64,000 bases of DNA from Vibrio maritimus. Lineage in GTDB: Bacteria; Pseudomonadota; Gammaproteobacteria; Enterobacterales; Vibrionaceae. The stretch spans positions 1 to 64,000 of the forward strand of contig BBMT01000009.1 of the NCBI GenBank assembly GCA_000755425.1, read 5' to 3'. The position numbers and the translations under genes were made by a program. Positions within the stretch are counted from its first letter, which is position 1. Each line of letters begins with the position of its first letter. Below are positions 36,694 through 46,458 of the stretch, piece by piece. The notes under the pieces were generated by a model. It was not told where the DNA came from and did not search any database. It saw nothing but the letters and a program-made list of their open reading frames with translations.

Positions 36694-37032
36694 ATGCCAA
36701 AAATTGTTGTTCTGCCCCATGAAGATCTCTGCCCAGAAGGCGCAGTGTTAGAGGCAAATGAAGGCGAAACTGTATTAGACGTAGCGCTAAAGAACGGTAT
36801 TGGAATTGAGCACGCTTGTGAAAAGTCGTGTGCATGTACCACTTGTCACGTCATCATCCGTGAAGGGTTTGATTCACTAGAAGAGAGTGAAGAGCTAGAA
36901 GACGATATGCTTGATAAAGCATGGGGTCTAGAGCCTGAGTCGCGTCTAGGTTGCCAAGCGGTCGTTGCCGATGAAGATCTTGTGGTAGAAATTCCAAAGT
37001 ACACCTTAAACCACGCATCTGAAGATCACTAA
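36694..37032 (+). CDS. fdx: [2Fe-2S] ferredoxin Fdx
   Basis: A 112-residue adrenodoxin-type ferredoxin that supplies electrons to cluster assembly. The cluster ligands are in HACEKSCACTTCHVIIREG and SRLGCQAVV. It starts MPKIVVLPHEDLCPEGAVLE. Nineteen bases after hscA. Intact. Confidence 0.98.
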   Translation: MPKIVVLPHEDLCPEGAVLEANEGETVLDVALKNGIGIEHACEKSCACTTCHVIIREGFDSLEESEELEDDMLDKAWGLEPESRLGCQAVVADEDLVVEIPKYTLNHASEDH

Positions 37033-37047
37033 TTAACTGGAGGATTC

Positions 37048-37248
37048 ATGAGCTTAAAATGGACTGATTCTCGTGATATCGCTATCGAGCTGTGCGATCA
37101 ATTCCCAGAAACTGACCCAAAAACGGTACGTTTCACAGACTTGCATAAATGGATTACAGACTTGGAAGACTTTGATGACGATCCTAATCGCTCAAATGAA
37201 AAAATCCTCGAAGCTGTGATTTTATGCTGGATGGATGAGTACGATTAA
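37048..37248 (+). CDS. iscX: Fe-S cluster assembly protein IscX
   Basis: A 66-residue acidic protein beginning MSLKWTDSRDIAIELCDQFP, with the family motif FTDLHKWITDLEDFDDDPNRSNE. It binds IscS and tunes cluster formation with iron. AACTGGAGG precedes the ATG. Last gene of the isc operon. Intact. Confidence 0.97.
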   Translation: MSLKWTDSRDIAIELCDQFPETDPKTVRFTDLHKWITDLEDFDDDPNRSNEKILEAVILCWMDEYD

Positions 37249-37271
37249 ACAGACTCACTAGTTAGTTATAC

Positions 37272-37297
37272 AAAAACGGGCCTTTGGCCCGTTTTTT
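37272..37297 (+). terminator. Terminator of the isc operon
   Basis: AAAAACGGGCC and GGCCCGTTTTTT pair around TTT, followed by the T run. Confidence 0.92.
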
Positions 37298-37449
37298 GTC
37301 GCACCATGTTACATTGTTATTAATTCCCATGGTGCAGTCATTGGTATTGTCTCTACATAGTGATAACATCATTTGATACACAGAATGCGATACAGCAGCT
37401 GAATTCAATAGACGAGCTGCAATAATTAGATTTAAGACAAGGAGAGACC

Positions 37450-38745
37450 ATGTCTAGCACAATGTCGGTATTTATTAGCCAAGAAACGGCAGCGCCACAA
37501 TGGGGCGAAAAGGCTATCATTTCTTTTTCAGAGCAAGGTGCGACGATCCACATCGGTGAAGGTCACGATCTTGGCGCGATTCAACGCGCGGCTCGCAAGT
37601 TAGATTCACAAGGCATTTCAAACGCCACACTTGCAGGTGAAGGTTGGGATTTAGAGTCTTCTTGGGCATTCTATCAAGGCTACCGCAACTCTAAGAAAAG
37701 CACTCAAGTTGAGCTTGCTGAACTAAACGAGCAAGATAAGAAAGAGTTAGACGCGCGCATCAAAGCATCTGACTGGACGCGTGACATCATCAATAAAAGT
37801 GCTGAAGAGGTCGCGCCGCGTCAACTGGCGACTATGGCGGCAGAATTCATTAAGTCAGCGGCTCCAGAGCACGTGACTTATCGCATCGTTAAAGACAAAG
37901 ATCTACTAACCGAAGGTTGGGAAGGCATTTTCGCCGTTGGTCGTGGCTCTGAGCGCACTTCAGCGATGCTACAACTGGACTACAACCCAACGGGTGACGA
38001 AAACGCACCAGTATTCGCTTGTTTAGTGGGTAAGGGGATTACCTTTGATTCAGGTGGTTATAGCCTAAAGCCGTCGAACTTCATGACGGCGATGAAAGCG
38101 GATATGGGCGGTGCGGGCACCATTACCGGTGGTCTAGGTCTTGCAATCATGCGTGGCCTCAACAAGCGTGTAAAACTTATCCTCTGCTGTGCTGAAAACA
38201 TGGTATCGGGCCGCGCGCTTAAACTAGGTGATGTGATTACCTATAAAAATGGTAAGACGGTAGAAATCATGAATACCGACGCGGAAGGTCGTTTGGTATT
38301 GGCTGATGGTCTTATCTATGCAAGCGAGCAAAACCCAGAGCTTATCATCGACTGTGCGACGCTTACCGGCGCAGCTAAAAATGCGCTTGGCAATGATTAT
38401 CACGCCATTATGTCATTCGACGATGAGTTGACGCATCAAGCGTTGACGAATGCAAATCAAGAGAAAGAAGGCTTATGGCCACTACCACTGGCAGACTTCC
38501 ATCGCGGCATGTTGCCATCGAACTTCGCTGATTTGTCGAACATCAGCAGTGGTGATTACTCTCCGGGCGCAAGTACAGCGGCGGCATTCTTGTCTTACTT
38601 TGTAGAAGACTACAAAAAAGGTTGGTTGCACTTCGATTGTGCTGGTACTTACCGCAAGTCGGGAACTGACAAATGGTCTGCTGGTGCAACCGGCATGGGT
38701 GTGCGCACACTCGCTCGTTTGCTAACGGAGCAAGCTGACAAGTAA
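37450..38745 (+). CDS. pepB: Peptidase B (leucyl aminopeptidase family M17)
   Basis: A 431-residue cytosolic aminopeptidase with two metal ions. The catalytic core is recognisable: VGKGITFDSGGYSLKPSNFMTAMKADMGGAG, the M17 signature NTDAEGRLVLADGLIYA, and ATLTGAAKNALGNDYHAIM. The hexamer-forming N-terminal domain precedes it. pepB after iscX is the usual order in enteric bacteria. AAGGAGAG precedes the ATG. Intact. Confidence 0.95.
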   Translation: MSSTMSVFISQETAAPQWGEKAIISFSEQGATIHIGEGHDLGAIQRAARKLDSQGISNATLAGEGWDLESSWAFYQGYRNSKKSTQVELAELNEQDKKELDARIKASDWTRDIINKSAEEVAPRQLATMAAEFIKSAAPEHVTYRIVKDKDLLTEGWEGIFAVGRGSERTSAMLQLDYNPTGDENAPVFACLVGKGITFDSGGYSLKPSNFMTAMKADMGGAGTITGGLGLAIMRGLNKRVKLILCCAENMVSGRALKLGDVITYKNGKTVEIMNTDAEGRLVLADGLIYASEQNPELIIDCATLTGAAKNALGNDYHAIMSFDDELTHQALTNANQEKEGLWPLPLADFHRGMLPSNFADLSNISSGDYSPGASTAAAFLSYFVEDYKKGWLHFDCAGTYRKSGTDKWSAGATGMGVRTLARLLTEQADK

Positions 38746-38797
38746 CTCAAGAAAATTATTATTAATAAAAGAACAACACGAAAGAAAAGGAACACTA

Positions 38798-39222
38798 ATG
38801 GCCCTAGAAAGAACATTCTCTATCGTTAAACCGGATGCAGTTAAGCGTAATTTGATTGGTGAGATCTATCACCGTATCGAGAAAGCAGGTCTGTCTATCA
38901 TTGCAGCTAAGATGGTTCATCTTACCGACGAGCAGGCAAAAGGCTTTTACGCTGAGCATGAAGGTAAACCGTTTTTCGATGATCTTCGTGCATTCATGAC
39001 CTCAGGCCCAATCATGGTTCAAGTACTTGAAGGTGAAGATGCGATTTGTCGTTACCGCGAGCTGATGGGGAAAACTAACCCAGAAGAAGCAGCTTGTGGT
39101 TCTATCCGCGCAGACTACGCACTTAGCATGCGCCACAACTCAGTGCATGGCTCAGATAGCCAGAATCAGCAGCACGAGAGATTGAGTTTTTCTTTCCGCA
39201 GTCAGAAATTTGTCCTCGTTAA
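38798..39222 (+). CDS. ndk: Nucleoside diphosphate kinase Ndk; one frame break
   Basis: Ndk balances NTP pools through a phosphohistidine. It starts MALERTFSIVKPDAVKRN, with the active histidine in YALSMRHNSVHGSDS. The frame breaks at CC (39160-39161). CCC restores DSPESAAREIEFFFPQSEIC and a stop at 39222, giving 141 residues; the raw frame ends four bases later with non-family sequence. AAGGAAC precedes the ATG. Confidence 0.96.
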
Positions 39223-39240
39223 TTGAGTGTCAAAGATAAC

Positions 39241-39266
39241 AAAAAGGAGGCGTTGCCTCCTTTTTT
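39241..39266 (+). terminator. Terminator of ndk
   Basis: AAAAAGGAGGC and GCCTCCTTTTTT pair around a two-base centre (GTT), followed by the T run. Confidence 0.9.
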
Positions 39267-39410
39267 ATTACCTGAAGCTTTTGTTGTACAAAAATGTTCA
39301 CTTAGAAATGAATACCTTAATATTTTAGGGTTTTGTAACGCTTGTTGTAGGGGGCTAAAGCCTGTACAATTCGCGCCCTTAACACCATTTACCGTCATCG
39401 AAGAGGCACC

Positions 39411-40537
39411 ATGACCACACAAAAAGTCAATCTACTCGATTTTGATCGCAAGGGTATGCGTCAGTTTTTCCAAGAGGAACTGGGCGAAAAAGCCTTCCGT
39501 GCTGATCAAGTAATGAAGTGGATCTATCATTTTGGTGTCGACGACTTCGAGAAGATGACTAACATCAATAAGAAGCTGCGTGAAAAGTTGATTCGTTTGG
39601 CTGAAATTAAAGCGCCAACCGTATCTGAAGCTCAGCACTCTTCTGATGGTACCATCAAGTGGGCAATGCGTGTTGGCGATCAAGACGTAGAAACTGTTTA
39701 CATTCCTGATGATGATCGCGCGACATTGTGTGTCTCTTCACAGGTTGGCTGTGCGCTGGAATGTAAGTTCTGTTCAACGGCACAACAAGGCTTTAACCGT
39801 AACCTTAAGGTTTCGGAAATCATCGGTCAGGTGTGGCGTGCAGCTCGTGAGATCGGTCTTGAGAAAGAAACCGGTCGCCGCCCAATTACCAACGTGGTGA
39901 TGATGGGTATGGGTGAGCCACTGCTTAACATGAAAAACCTAATGCCAGCACTTGAGTTGATGCTTGATGATCTGGGTTTTGGTTTGTCTAAGCGTCGTGT
40001 AACCGTATCGACTTCAGGCGTGGTTTCTGGTTTGGATCAGATGACAGGTCAGATTGACGTTGCGCTAGCGATTTCTTTGCACGCGCCAAATGACAAGCTT
40101 CGTAGCGAAATCATGCCAATTAATGATCGCTGGGATATCCAAGACTTTTTGGCATCTGTTCGTCGTTACATCGCCTCTTCTAACGCGAATCGCGGTAAGG
40201 TAACGGTTGAATATGTGCTGCTTGACCATGTAAACGATGATATGGATCACGCACGTGAACTTGCTGAGCTTCTTAAAGATACGCCGGCGAAGATCAACCT
40301 GATCCCGTTCAACCCGTATCCTGGCTCGCCGTATAAAAACCAAGTAACTCGCGTATCGACCGCTTTATGAAGACCTTGATGCAGTATGATTACACTGTGA
40401 CGGTTCGTAAGACTCGTGGTGATGATATCGATGCCGCTTGTGGTCAGCTTGTCGGTGATGTGATTGACCGTACCAAGCGTACTCAACAAATAGCTGCTCA
40501 AAAAGGTCAGCAAGCGATCCCAGTGAAAGCGGTCTAG
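39411..40537 (+). CDS. rlmN: Dual-specificity rRNA/tRNA methyltransferase RlmN; one frame break
   Basis: A radical-SAM enzyme making m2A2503 in 23S rRNA and m2A37 in tRNAs. The cluster motif is CALECKFCSTAQQG, with MMGMGEPLLNMKNLMPAL and STSGVVSGL following. The second catalytic cysteine is in the C-terminal part (DIDAACGQLVGDV), which lies beyond the frame break at A5 (40335-40339). A6 restores PYKKPSNSRIDRFMKTLMQYDYTV, giving about 375 residues to the stop at 40537. In the raw frame the protein would lack this essential cysteine, which favours sequencing error. Confidence 0.95.
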
Positions 40538-40563
40538 TTTACCCATTTAAGCATTGCTTCATA

Positions 40564-40586
40564 GAGCCAAGTTTCGACTTGGCTTT
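40564..40586 (+). terminator. Possible terminator of rlmN
   Basis: AGCCAAGT and ACTTGGCT pair around TTCG, a stable tetraloop, followed by the T-rich TTGTTGTTT. Confidence 0.7.
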
Positions 40587-40587
40587 G

Positions 40588-41051
40588 TTGTTTCTAGTTA
40601 CAGGTGAAAGCGTGGCTGTGATTGCGCTCACTAAACTCTGATCTTTGCCACATTTTCTAGATAAATAGTTGAACAATAACGGAACAAATATAGTTTTCGT
40701 TAATCAAATACTACGAAATGTCGCCAGAAAAATATGAGTCGTGTTAATTTTTAATCAAAATTATCACTATTTGCGCTGTTTTTACTCTGGACATTTTAAC
40801 TCGTGTGGAGAATCGACTATGATGAGCAGTTCCAATCGAGATGATGCTGGCTAATTCAATCAGTCAGATAGAAATCATAATAAAATCGAGCGCTTTACAA
40901 ACAGAGAAGTGCCGCAGTTGGCCATTTGGGACTATGCTGTATTGAACAGCTAGTGCGAGCGATTTACCAAACTAAGATCACGAACACCCATTAAAAATAA
41001 CGAACGAAGCGTGTTGTGTCTAAGTGACAACCTATAAGAAGTACAATATCA
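40588..41051 (+). other. Gene-free AT-rich interval before rodZ
   Basis: About 460 bases with no open frame of useful length and no recognised RNA. It is markedly AT-rich from 40660 to 40800. Possible promoter-like TTGGCC...TATGCT lies near 40918-40940. I see no remnant of a named gene. An unannotated small RNA or a long rodZ leader is possible but not shown. Confidence 0.4.
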
Positions 41052-41993
41052 ATGAGTACTGAGCAAAATAACGCCACAGAACAGTCACCACAAGCCGAGC
41101 AAGTGACGCTTGCCGGTACCATTCTAAAGCAAAAGCGTGAGGCATTAGGTCTGACGCAAAAACAAATCGCTGATAGATTGCGTCTACGTGTCGCGATCAT
41201 TCAAAAAATAGAATCTAACGAGTTCGATGGTGAGCAAGTCGCAACCTTTACACGCGGCTACTTGCGTTCCTACGCTAAAGCGGTAGGTATTGACGAGCAA
41301 GAGGTGCTCGGAACCATCGAAAATCACAGTGCTGCACAGCATTCAGAACAGCCAATGCAGAGCTTTTCGAAAAAAACCAATAAAGAAAAACACGATAGCC
41401 GCATCATGAAGCTCACTTGGGGTATTGGTGTAGTCATCATCGGTATTTCTTCGGTTTGGTGGCTGCAGAATCAACAAAAAGATACCTTGTCTGAAATTGC
41501 GGACACTTCAAGCAATGACCCTGCTTTTGAAATAGAAGCTCCTGCGACTGAAAAAATTGCCACACTTGAGGCCGAGCTTGTTGCAAAGGAACCAGAAGTG
41601 AAGACGCTCGATGTGTCAGCGATCGTTGCTACACCTGAAGAGCCACCAATCGAAGCACCTGAAGCTAACCAAACTGAAGCGCCAGCTGAAGTGGTGGTTT
41701 CTGAGATAGCGGAGCAAACTGAACCTGCTGTAGCGGAGCCAAAGCCTGCTAATGGACTGACAAATCTGACGATGTCGTTTTCTGGTGATTGCTGGATCCA
41801 AGTCAAAGATGCCGATGGAAAAACCGTATCGACCGGCATTAAAAAAGCGGGAGACAACCTGAGTCTTGATGGCAAAGCGCCTTTCAAAGTCATTTTAGGT
41901 GCGCCTGAGAAGGTTTCTATGACATTAGCGAGTGAACCTGTCGACCTTTCTGGGTATACTTCAGGCAAAGTAGCTCGATTCACCTTACCTTAG
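41052..41993 (+). CDS. rodZ: Cytoskeleton protein RodZ
   Basis: A 313-residue bitopic membrane protein linking MreB to the cell-wall machinery. The N-terminal helix-turn-helix that binds MreB is LGLTQKQIADRLRLRVAIIQKIE (about 35-57). A basic stretch precedes one membrane helix (about 119-138, WGIGVVIIGISSVWWL). A Pro/Glu-rich periplasmic linker with many EAPA-like units follows, then a C-terminal beta domain (LTMSFSGDCWIQVKDADGKTV). It precedes ispG by eight bases. Intact. Confidence 0.95.
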   Translation: MSTEQNNATEQSPQAEQVTLAGTILKQKREALGLTQKQIADRLRLRVAIIQKIESNEFDGEQVATFTRGYLRSYAKAVGIDEQEVLGTIENHSAAQHSEQPMQSFSKKTNKEKHDSRIMKLTWGIGVVIIGISSVWWLQNQQKDTLSEIADTSSNDPAFEIEAPATEKIATLEAELVAKEPEVKTLDVSAIVATPEEPPIEAPEANQTEAPAEVVVSEIAEQTEPAVAEPKPANGLTNLTMSFSGDCWIQVKDADGKTVSTGIKKAGDNLSLDGKAPFKVILGAPEKVSMTLASEPVDLSGYTSGKVARFTLP

Positions 41994-42001
41994 AAAACAC
42001 T

Positions 42002-43126
42002 ATGCATCACGAATCACCAATTAAACGTCGTCCCTCTACGCGTATTTATGTGGGCGATGTACCTATCGGCGATGGCGCCCCTATCGCCGTACAGTCAATG
42101 ACGAACACGCGTACGACCGATGTAGCCGCGACGGTTGCTCAAATCAAAGCTTTAGAAAACGTAGGCGCTGACATTGTTCGTGTCTCTGTTCCTACCATGG
42201 ATGCGGCAGAAGCCTTCCGTGAAATCAAAAAGCAGGTATCTATCCCGCTGGTCGCTGATATTCACTTCGACTACCGTATCGCGTTAAAAGTCGCTGAGTA
42301 CGGCGTTGATTGTTTGCGTATTAACCCAGGCAACATTGGTAATGAAGAGCGCATTCGTTCGGTTGTAGACTGTGCACGCGATAAGAACATTCCCATTCGT
42401 ATCGGCGTTAATGGTGGCTCTCTGGAAAAAGACATCCAGATGAAATACGGTGAACCTACGCCAGAAGCTTTGGTTGAATCTGCAATGCGTCACGTGGACA
42501 TTCTTGAACGCCTTAACTTTGATCAGTTCAAAGTGAGCGTGAAGGCGTCTGACGTATTCCTCGCGGTAGACTCTTACCGCCTACTTGCTAAGAAAATCGA
42601 CCAGCCACTTCATTTAGGTATTACGGAAGCGGGTGGTGCACGTGCGGGCTCGGTGAAATCATCGGTTGGCTTGGCATGTTGTTGGCAGAAGGTATCGGTG
42701 ACACGTTACGTATTTCTCTGGCAGCGAATCCAGTAGAAGAAATTAAAGTTGGTTTCGATATTCTGAAGTCACTTCGAATTCGCTCTCGCGGCATCAACTT
42801 TATTGCTTGCCCAAGCTGTTCACGTCAAGAGTTCGACGTGATTGGCACCGTCAATGCACTAGAAGAGCGATTGGAAGATGTGATCACCCCAATGGACGTG
42901 TCTATCATTGGTTGCGTGGTTAACGGTCCAGGTGAAGCCGAAGTCTCTCATCTTGGCCTAGCAGGCAGTAACAAAAAAGAGTGCTTTCTATGAAGACGGT
43001 AAACGTCAGAAAGAGCGCTTTGATAACGATGACCTCGTTAATCAGCTCGAAGCAAAAATTCGAGCGAAAGCATCGATGCTGGATTCAGCGAATCGCATCG
43101 AAGTAAATGAAGTAGAAGACAAATAA
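42002..43126 (+). CDS. ispG: HMBPP synthase IspG (GcpE); two frame breaks
   Basis: A [4Fe-4S] enzyme of the non-mevalonate isoprenoid pathway, converting MEcPP to HMBPP. The TIM barrel begins MHHESPIKRRPSTRIYVGDV and the cluster cysteines are in IACPSCSRQEFDV and SIIGCVVNGPGEA. Breaks are near 42673 (GG for GGG; restores SSVGLGMLLAEGIGDT) and at A6 (42973-42978). Removing one A there restores GSNKKSAFYEDGKRQKERF and runs to EVNEVEDK and the stop at 43126. This is the second apparent base gain in the window. The pathway is essential in Vibrio, so the gene must be intact in the cell. About 374 residues. Confidence 0.95.
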
Positions 43127-43152
43127 TCTCAACGAAATTACGGTATTAAACT

Positions 43153-44421
43153 GTGGCAAAAACTATTCAAGCAATCCGAGGCATGAACGACTGCCTCCCG
43201 ACACAATCTCCACTTTGGCAAAAAGTTGAGAATACAGTGAAGCATGTGGTCAGCGCATATGGCTACAACGAAGTACGTATGCCAATCGTTGAGATGACCC
43301 ATCTATTTAGCCGCGCTATCGGTGAAGTGACCGACGTGGTTGAGAAAGAGATGTACACCTTTGAAGACCGCAACGGCGATAGCCTAACACTGCGTCCAGA
43401 AGGCACAGCTGGCTGTGTTCGTGCAGGTATTGAAAACGGTCTGCTTTACAATCAAGAGCAGCGTTTGTGGTACATGGGTCCAATGTTCCGTCACGAGCGC
43501 CCACAAAAAGGCCGCTACCGTCAGTTCCACCAATGTGGTGTGGAAGTATTTGGTCTAAACGGCCCTGACGTTGACGCTGAACTTATCATGATGACAGCAC
43601 GTCTTTGGCGTGAGCTAGGTATCGATAAGCATGTTCGTCTAGAGCTGAACTCTATCGGTTCTCTCGAAGCACGCGCTAACTACCGCACTGCACTGATTGC
43701 TCACCTAGAGCAGCACGTTGAAGTGTTGGATGAAGACAGCAAACGTCGTATGCACACCAACCCATTGCGCGTATTAGACAGCAAAAACCCAGACGTTCAA
43801 GCGATCTTGGTTGACGCGCCAGAGCTGTCTGATTATCTAGATGAAGAATCGAAAGCACATTTTGCTGGTCTGTGTGAACTTCTTGACGCGGCAGGTATCG
43901 AATATACGGTTAACCAACGTTTGGTTCGTGGTCTAGATTACTACAACCGTACCGTTTTTGAGTGGATTACTGAAAGCTTAGGTGCTCAAGGCACAGTTTG
44001 TGGCGGTGGCCGCTACGACGGCCTTGTGGAACAGCTTGGTGGTAAAGCGACACCGGCTGTTGGTTTCGCTATGGGTCTTGAGCGTCTTGTACTGATGATG
44101 GAAACGCTTGAACTGACTAACGTTCGTCGCAGTGTTGACGCTTATGTGGTCACGGCTGGCGAAGGCACAATGATGGCAGGTATGAAGCTTGCTGAAAGTC
44201 TTCGTGAAGCGATCCCTGGTATTCGAGTAATGAACCACTTTGGTGGCGGTAACTTCAAGAAACAATTCAAGCGCGCGGATAAAGTGGGCGCGGTTTATGC
44301 TCTTGTCCTTGGTGAGACTGAAGTGGCTGAGAATACGGTCGTGGTCAAAGATTTGCAGGGCGGAGAGCAAGAAACTGTTGCTCAAACCGAGTTAGCCGCT
44401 AAATTAGCAGATATTATTTAA
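43153..44421 (+). CDS. hisS: Histidyl-tRNA synthetase
   Basis: A class II aminoacyl-tRNA synthetase, 422 residues, with a GTG start (VAKTIQAIRGMNDCLPTQSP). Motif 2 is FRHERPQKGRYRQFHQCGVE. The histidine-specific motifs are LVRGLDYYNRTVFEW and VCGGGRYDGLVEQLGG. Motif 3 is AVGFAMGLERLVL. A C-terminal anticodon domain follows. It lies 26 bases after ispG. Intact. Confidence 0.98.
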   Translation: MAKTIQAIRGMNDCLPTQSPLWQKVENTVKHVVSAYGYNEVRMPIVEMTHLFSRAIGEVTDVVEKEMYTFEDRNGDSLTLRPEGTAGCVRAGIENGLLYNQEQRLWYMGPMFRHERPQKGRYRQFHQCGVEVFGLNGPDVDAELIMMTARLWRELGIDKHVRLELNSIGSLEARANYRTALIAHLEQHVEVLDEDSKRRMHTNPLRVLDSKNPDVQAILVDAPELSDYLDEESKAHFAGLCELLDAAGIEYTVNQRLVRGLDYYNRTVFEWITESLGAQGTVCGGGRYDGLVEQLGGKATPAVGFAMGLERLVLMMETLELTNVRRSVDAYVVTAGEGTMMAGMKLAESLREAIPGIRVMNHFGGGNFKKQFKRADKVGAVYALVLGETEVAENTVVVKDLQGGEQETVAQTELAAKLADII

Positions 44422-44500
44422 GTTTAAACCCAAGACAATAGGCAGCGAGGTTTCGGCTGCCTATTCGTTTAGGTAACGATTTCTTTTAAGAGGACAGGAA

Positions 44501-45115
44501 GTGGAACTCTACGATTCTGAAGAACAACAAGTTGAAGCGATCAAAGACTGGTGGAAAGAGAACGGCAAAGCCGTTGTGCTTGGCGTTGTTGTTGGTCTAG
44601 GTGGTTTATTTGGCTGGCGTTATTATCAAGATTCCGTTGTCCAAGCTCAGGAAGCAGCATCAGAACAGTACAGCAAAGCGGTTGAGTCAATTGTCGCGAA
44701 AGGCGCAGATTCAAGTGCAGATGTACAAGCGTTTATCGATACCAGCAAAGACAGTGAATACGCGGTGTTAGCGGCAATGCAACTGGCAAAAGCACAAGTA
44801 GAAGCTGGTAACTTTGAAGATGCTTTGACGCAGCTTAAGTGGGCTCAAAGCAATACGAAAGATGCGGCGATCACTCCTCTAGTGACTTACCGTATCGCGC
44901 GTTTAATGATTGAGTCAGGTGACAACGCGGGTGCTCGCGCTGAACTTGATAAAATCAGTGACACTGCTTGGGCGGGTCGAGTAGCAGAGCTTCGTGGTGA
45001 CATTGCGATTCGTGAAGGCGACCGTGATGCGGCATATACTGCTTACACCGAAGCGCAGCAAGCACAAGATGCTAGCCAAGCGCTACAGCTAAAATTGGAT
45101 GATCTTGCCAAGTAA
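44501..45115 (+). CDS. yfgM: YfgM family inner-membrane protein (ancillary SecYEG/periplasmic chaperone)
   Basis: A 204-residue single-pass protein: MELYDSEEQQVEAIKDWWKE, then a membrane helix (about 23-41, AVVLGVVVGLGGLFGWRYY) and a periplasmic TPR-like helical domain. The start is GTG with AGAGGACAGGA upstream. In E. coli YfgM binds SecYEG with PpiD and helps outer-membrane protein biogenesis. It lies between hisS and bamB as usual. Intact. Confidence 0.95.
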   Translation: MELYDSEEQQVEAIKDWWKENGKAVVLGVVVGLGGLFGWRYYQDSVVQAQEAASEQYSKAVESIVAKGADSSADVQAFIDTSKDSEYAVLAAMQLAKAQVEAGNFEDALTQLKWAQSNTKDAAITPLVTYRIARLMIESGDNAGARAELDKISDTAWAGRVAELRGDIAIREGDRDAAYTAYTEAQQAQDASQALQLKLDDLAK

Positions 45116-45126
45116 GGCTATAGCCG

Positions 45127-46284
45127 ATGAATAGACTCGTTAAAAAGGTATTACTTTCTATCTCGGTATTAGGTGTACTTGCAGGGTGTTCGAGTGAAGA
45201 AGACACCATTATTATGGCGCCGCTACCTGCAGTGGAAAGTGAATTCACACCAAGTACGGAGTGGTCTTCCAGTATTGGTGATGGCGTAGGGAGCTTCTTC
45301 TCAAAACTGTCTCCTGTCTACGCGTATGACAAGCTGTTTGTTGCCAGTCGTGAAGGTGAAGTCAAAGCCATGGATCCGGAAACGGGTAAAACTCTCTGGC
45401 AAGTGGATATCACTGGTGAGGTGACAGCTCGACTTTCTGGCGGTATTGCTGCAGCTTATCAAAAGCTTTATATCGGCAGTGAAAATGGCGAAGTGATTGC
45501 GCTTGACGTTGAGACAGGTGAAGAGCTTTGGCGAGCAGAAGTGAACGGTGAAGTTTTGGCGATGCCAGTAGCCGATTCCAGCCTTGTTATGGTGCATACT
45601 AGTCAAGGTGTATTGACGGCTCTAGAACAAACAAGTGGTGAAGAGCGCTGGGCAATCAGTACTGATGTGCCAAACTTAACACTGCGAGGCGATAGCGCAC
45701 CAGCGACGGTTTCTGGTGGTGTGTTCTGGGGCACAGCGAATGGTCGTTTGGCGGCAGCTATTATCGACCGTGGTCAGTTGATTTGGCAGCAACCTGTGGG
45801 TACGCCAAAAGGCGCGACAGAAATTGACCGTTTGGTGGATGTGGATTCCTCTCCAATCATCTTAGGCGGCACGTTGTACACTGTGGGCTTTAATGGTCAG
45901 TTGATTTCGATTGATTTGCGCTCAGGCAATCCAATTTGGAAGCGTAACTACTCTTCCTCAACGGATATGGCAACGGACAATCGTAGCCTGTTTTTGATCT
46001 CAGAGACCGATCATATTATCGCGGTTGACGCGCGCAGCGGTACAGAGCTTTGGGAAAACAACCAGCTCGAGAACCGTCAATTGACAGCACCTGTGATTGT
46101 TGATGGATACATTGTGGTGGGTGACAGCCTTGGTTATCTGCATTGGCTAGATCGTCAAACTGGCGAGTTTGTAGCACAGCAAATGACGAATGATAGTGGC
46201 ATGGCTGTAGGACCAACATTGGTACCGGGCGGCTACGTGATCATCAATCGTGACGGTGAAATAAAGAAACTCACCATTAACTAG
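45127..46284 (+). CDS. bamB: Outer-membrane protein assembly factor BamB
   Basis: A 385-residue lipoprotein of the BAM complex. The lipobox is VLGVLAGCSSEED (Cys at about residue 21). Eight-bladed beta-propeller repeats are visible as ALDVETGEELWRAEV, ALEQTSGEERWAIS, SIDLRSGNPIWKRNY, AVDARSGTELWENNQ and LDRQTGEFVAQQ. Eleven bases after yfgM. Intact, with a terminator downstream. Confidence 0.97.
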   Translation: MNRLVKKVLLSISVLGVLAGCSSEEDTIIMAPLPAVESEFTPSTEWSSSIGDGVGSFFSKLSPVYAYDKLFVASREGEVKAMDPETGKTLWQVDITGEVTARLSGGIAAAYQKLYIGSENGEVIALDVETGEELWRAEVNGEVLAMPVADSSLVMVHTSQGVLTALEQTSGEERWAISTDVPNLTLRGDSAPATVSGGVFWGTANGRLAAAIIDRGQLIWQQPVGTPKGATEIDRLVDVDSSPIILGGTLYTVGFNGQLISIDLRSGNPIWKRNYSSSTDMATDNRSLFLISETDHIIAVDARSGTELWENNQLENRQLTAPVIVDGYIVVGDSLGYLHWLDRQTGEFVAQQMTNDSGMAVGPTLVPGGYVIINRDGEIKKLTIN

Positions 46285-46303
46285 AAAGCGTGATATAATT
46301 CAC

Positions 46304-46340
46304 AAACGGCTCCTGGCTGATTTTCAGTTAGGAGCCGTTT
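46304..46340 (+). terminator. Terminator of the ispG-hisS-yfgM-bamB group
   Basis: AAACGGCTCCT and AGGAGCCGTTT form the base of a stem extended by GCTGA/TCAG, followed by TTATT. Confidence 0.88.
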
Positions 46341-46458
46341 TATTGCTGCGAAGCAAAAGGATCTTTTCGAGCTCGGATAGATAGAATACGTTGTGGTTAT
46401 AGGAAAACGAGACCATTTTTACCTATAACTACAATAAGAAATAATTGTAGAGGTTAAT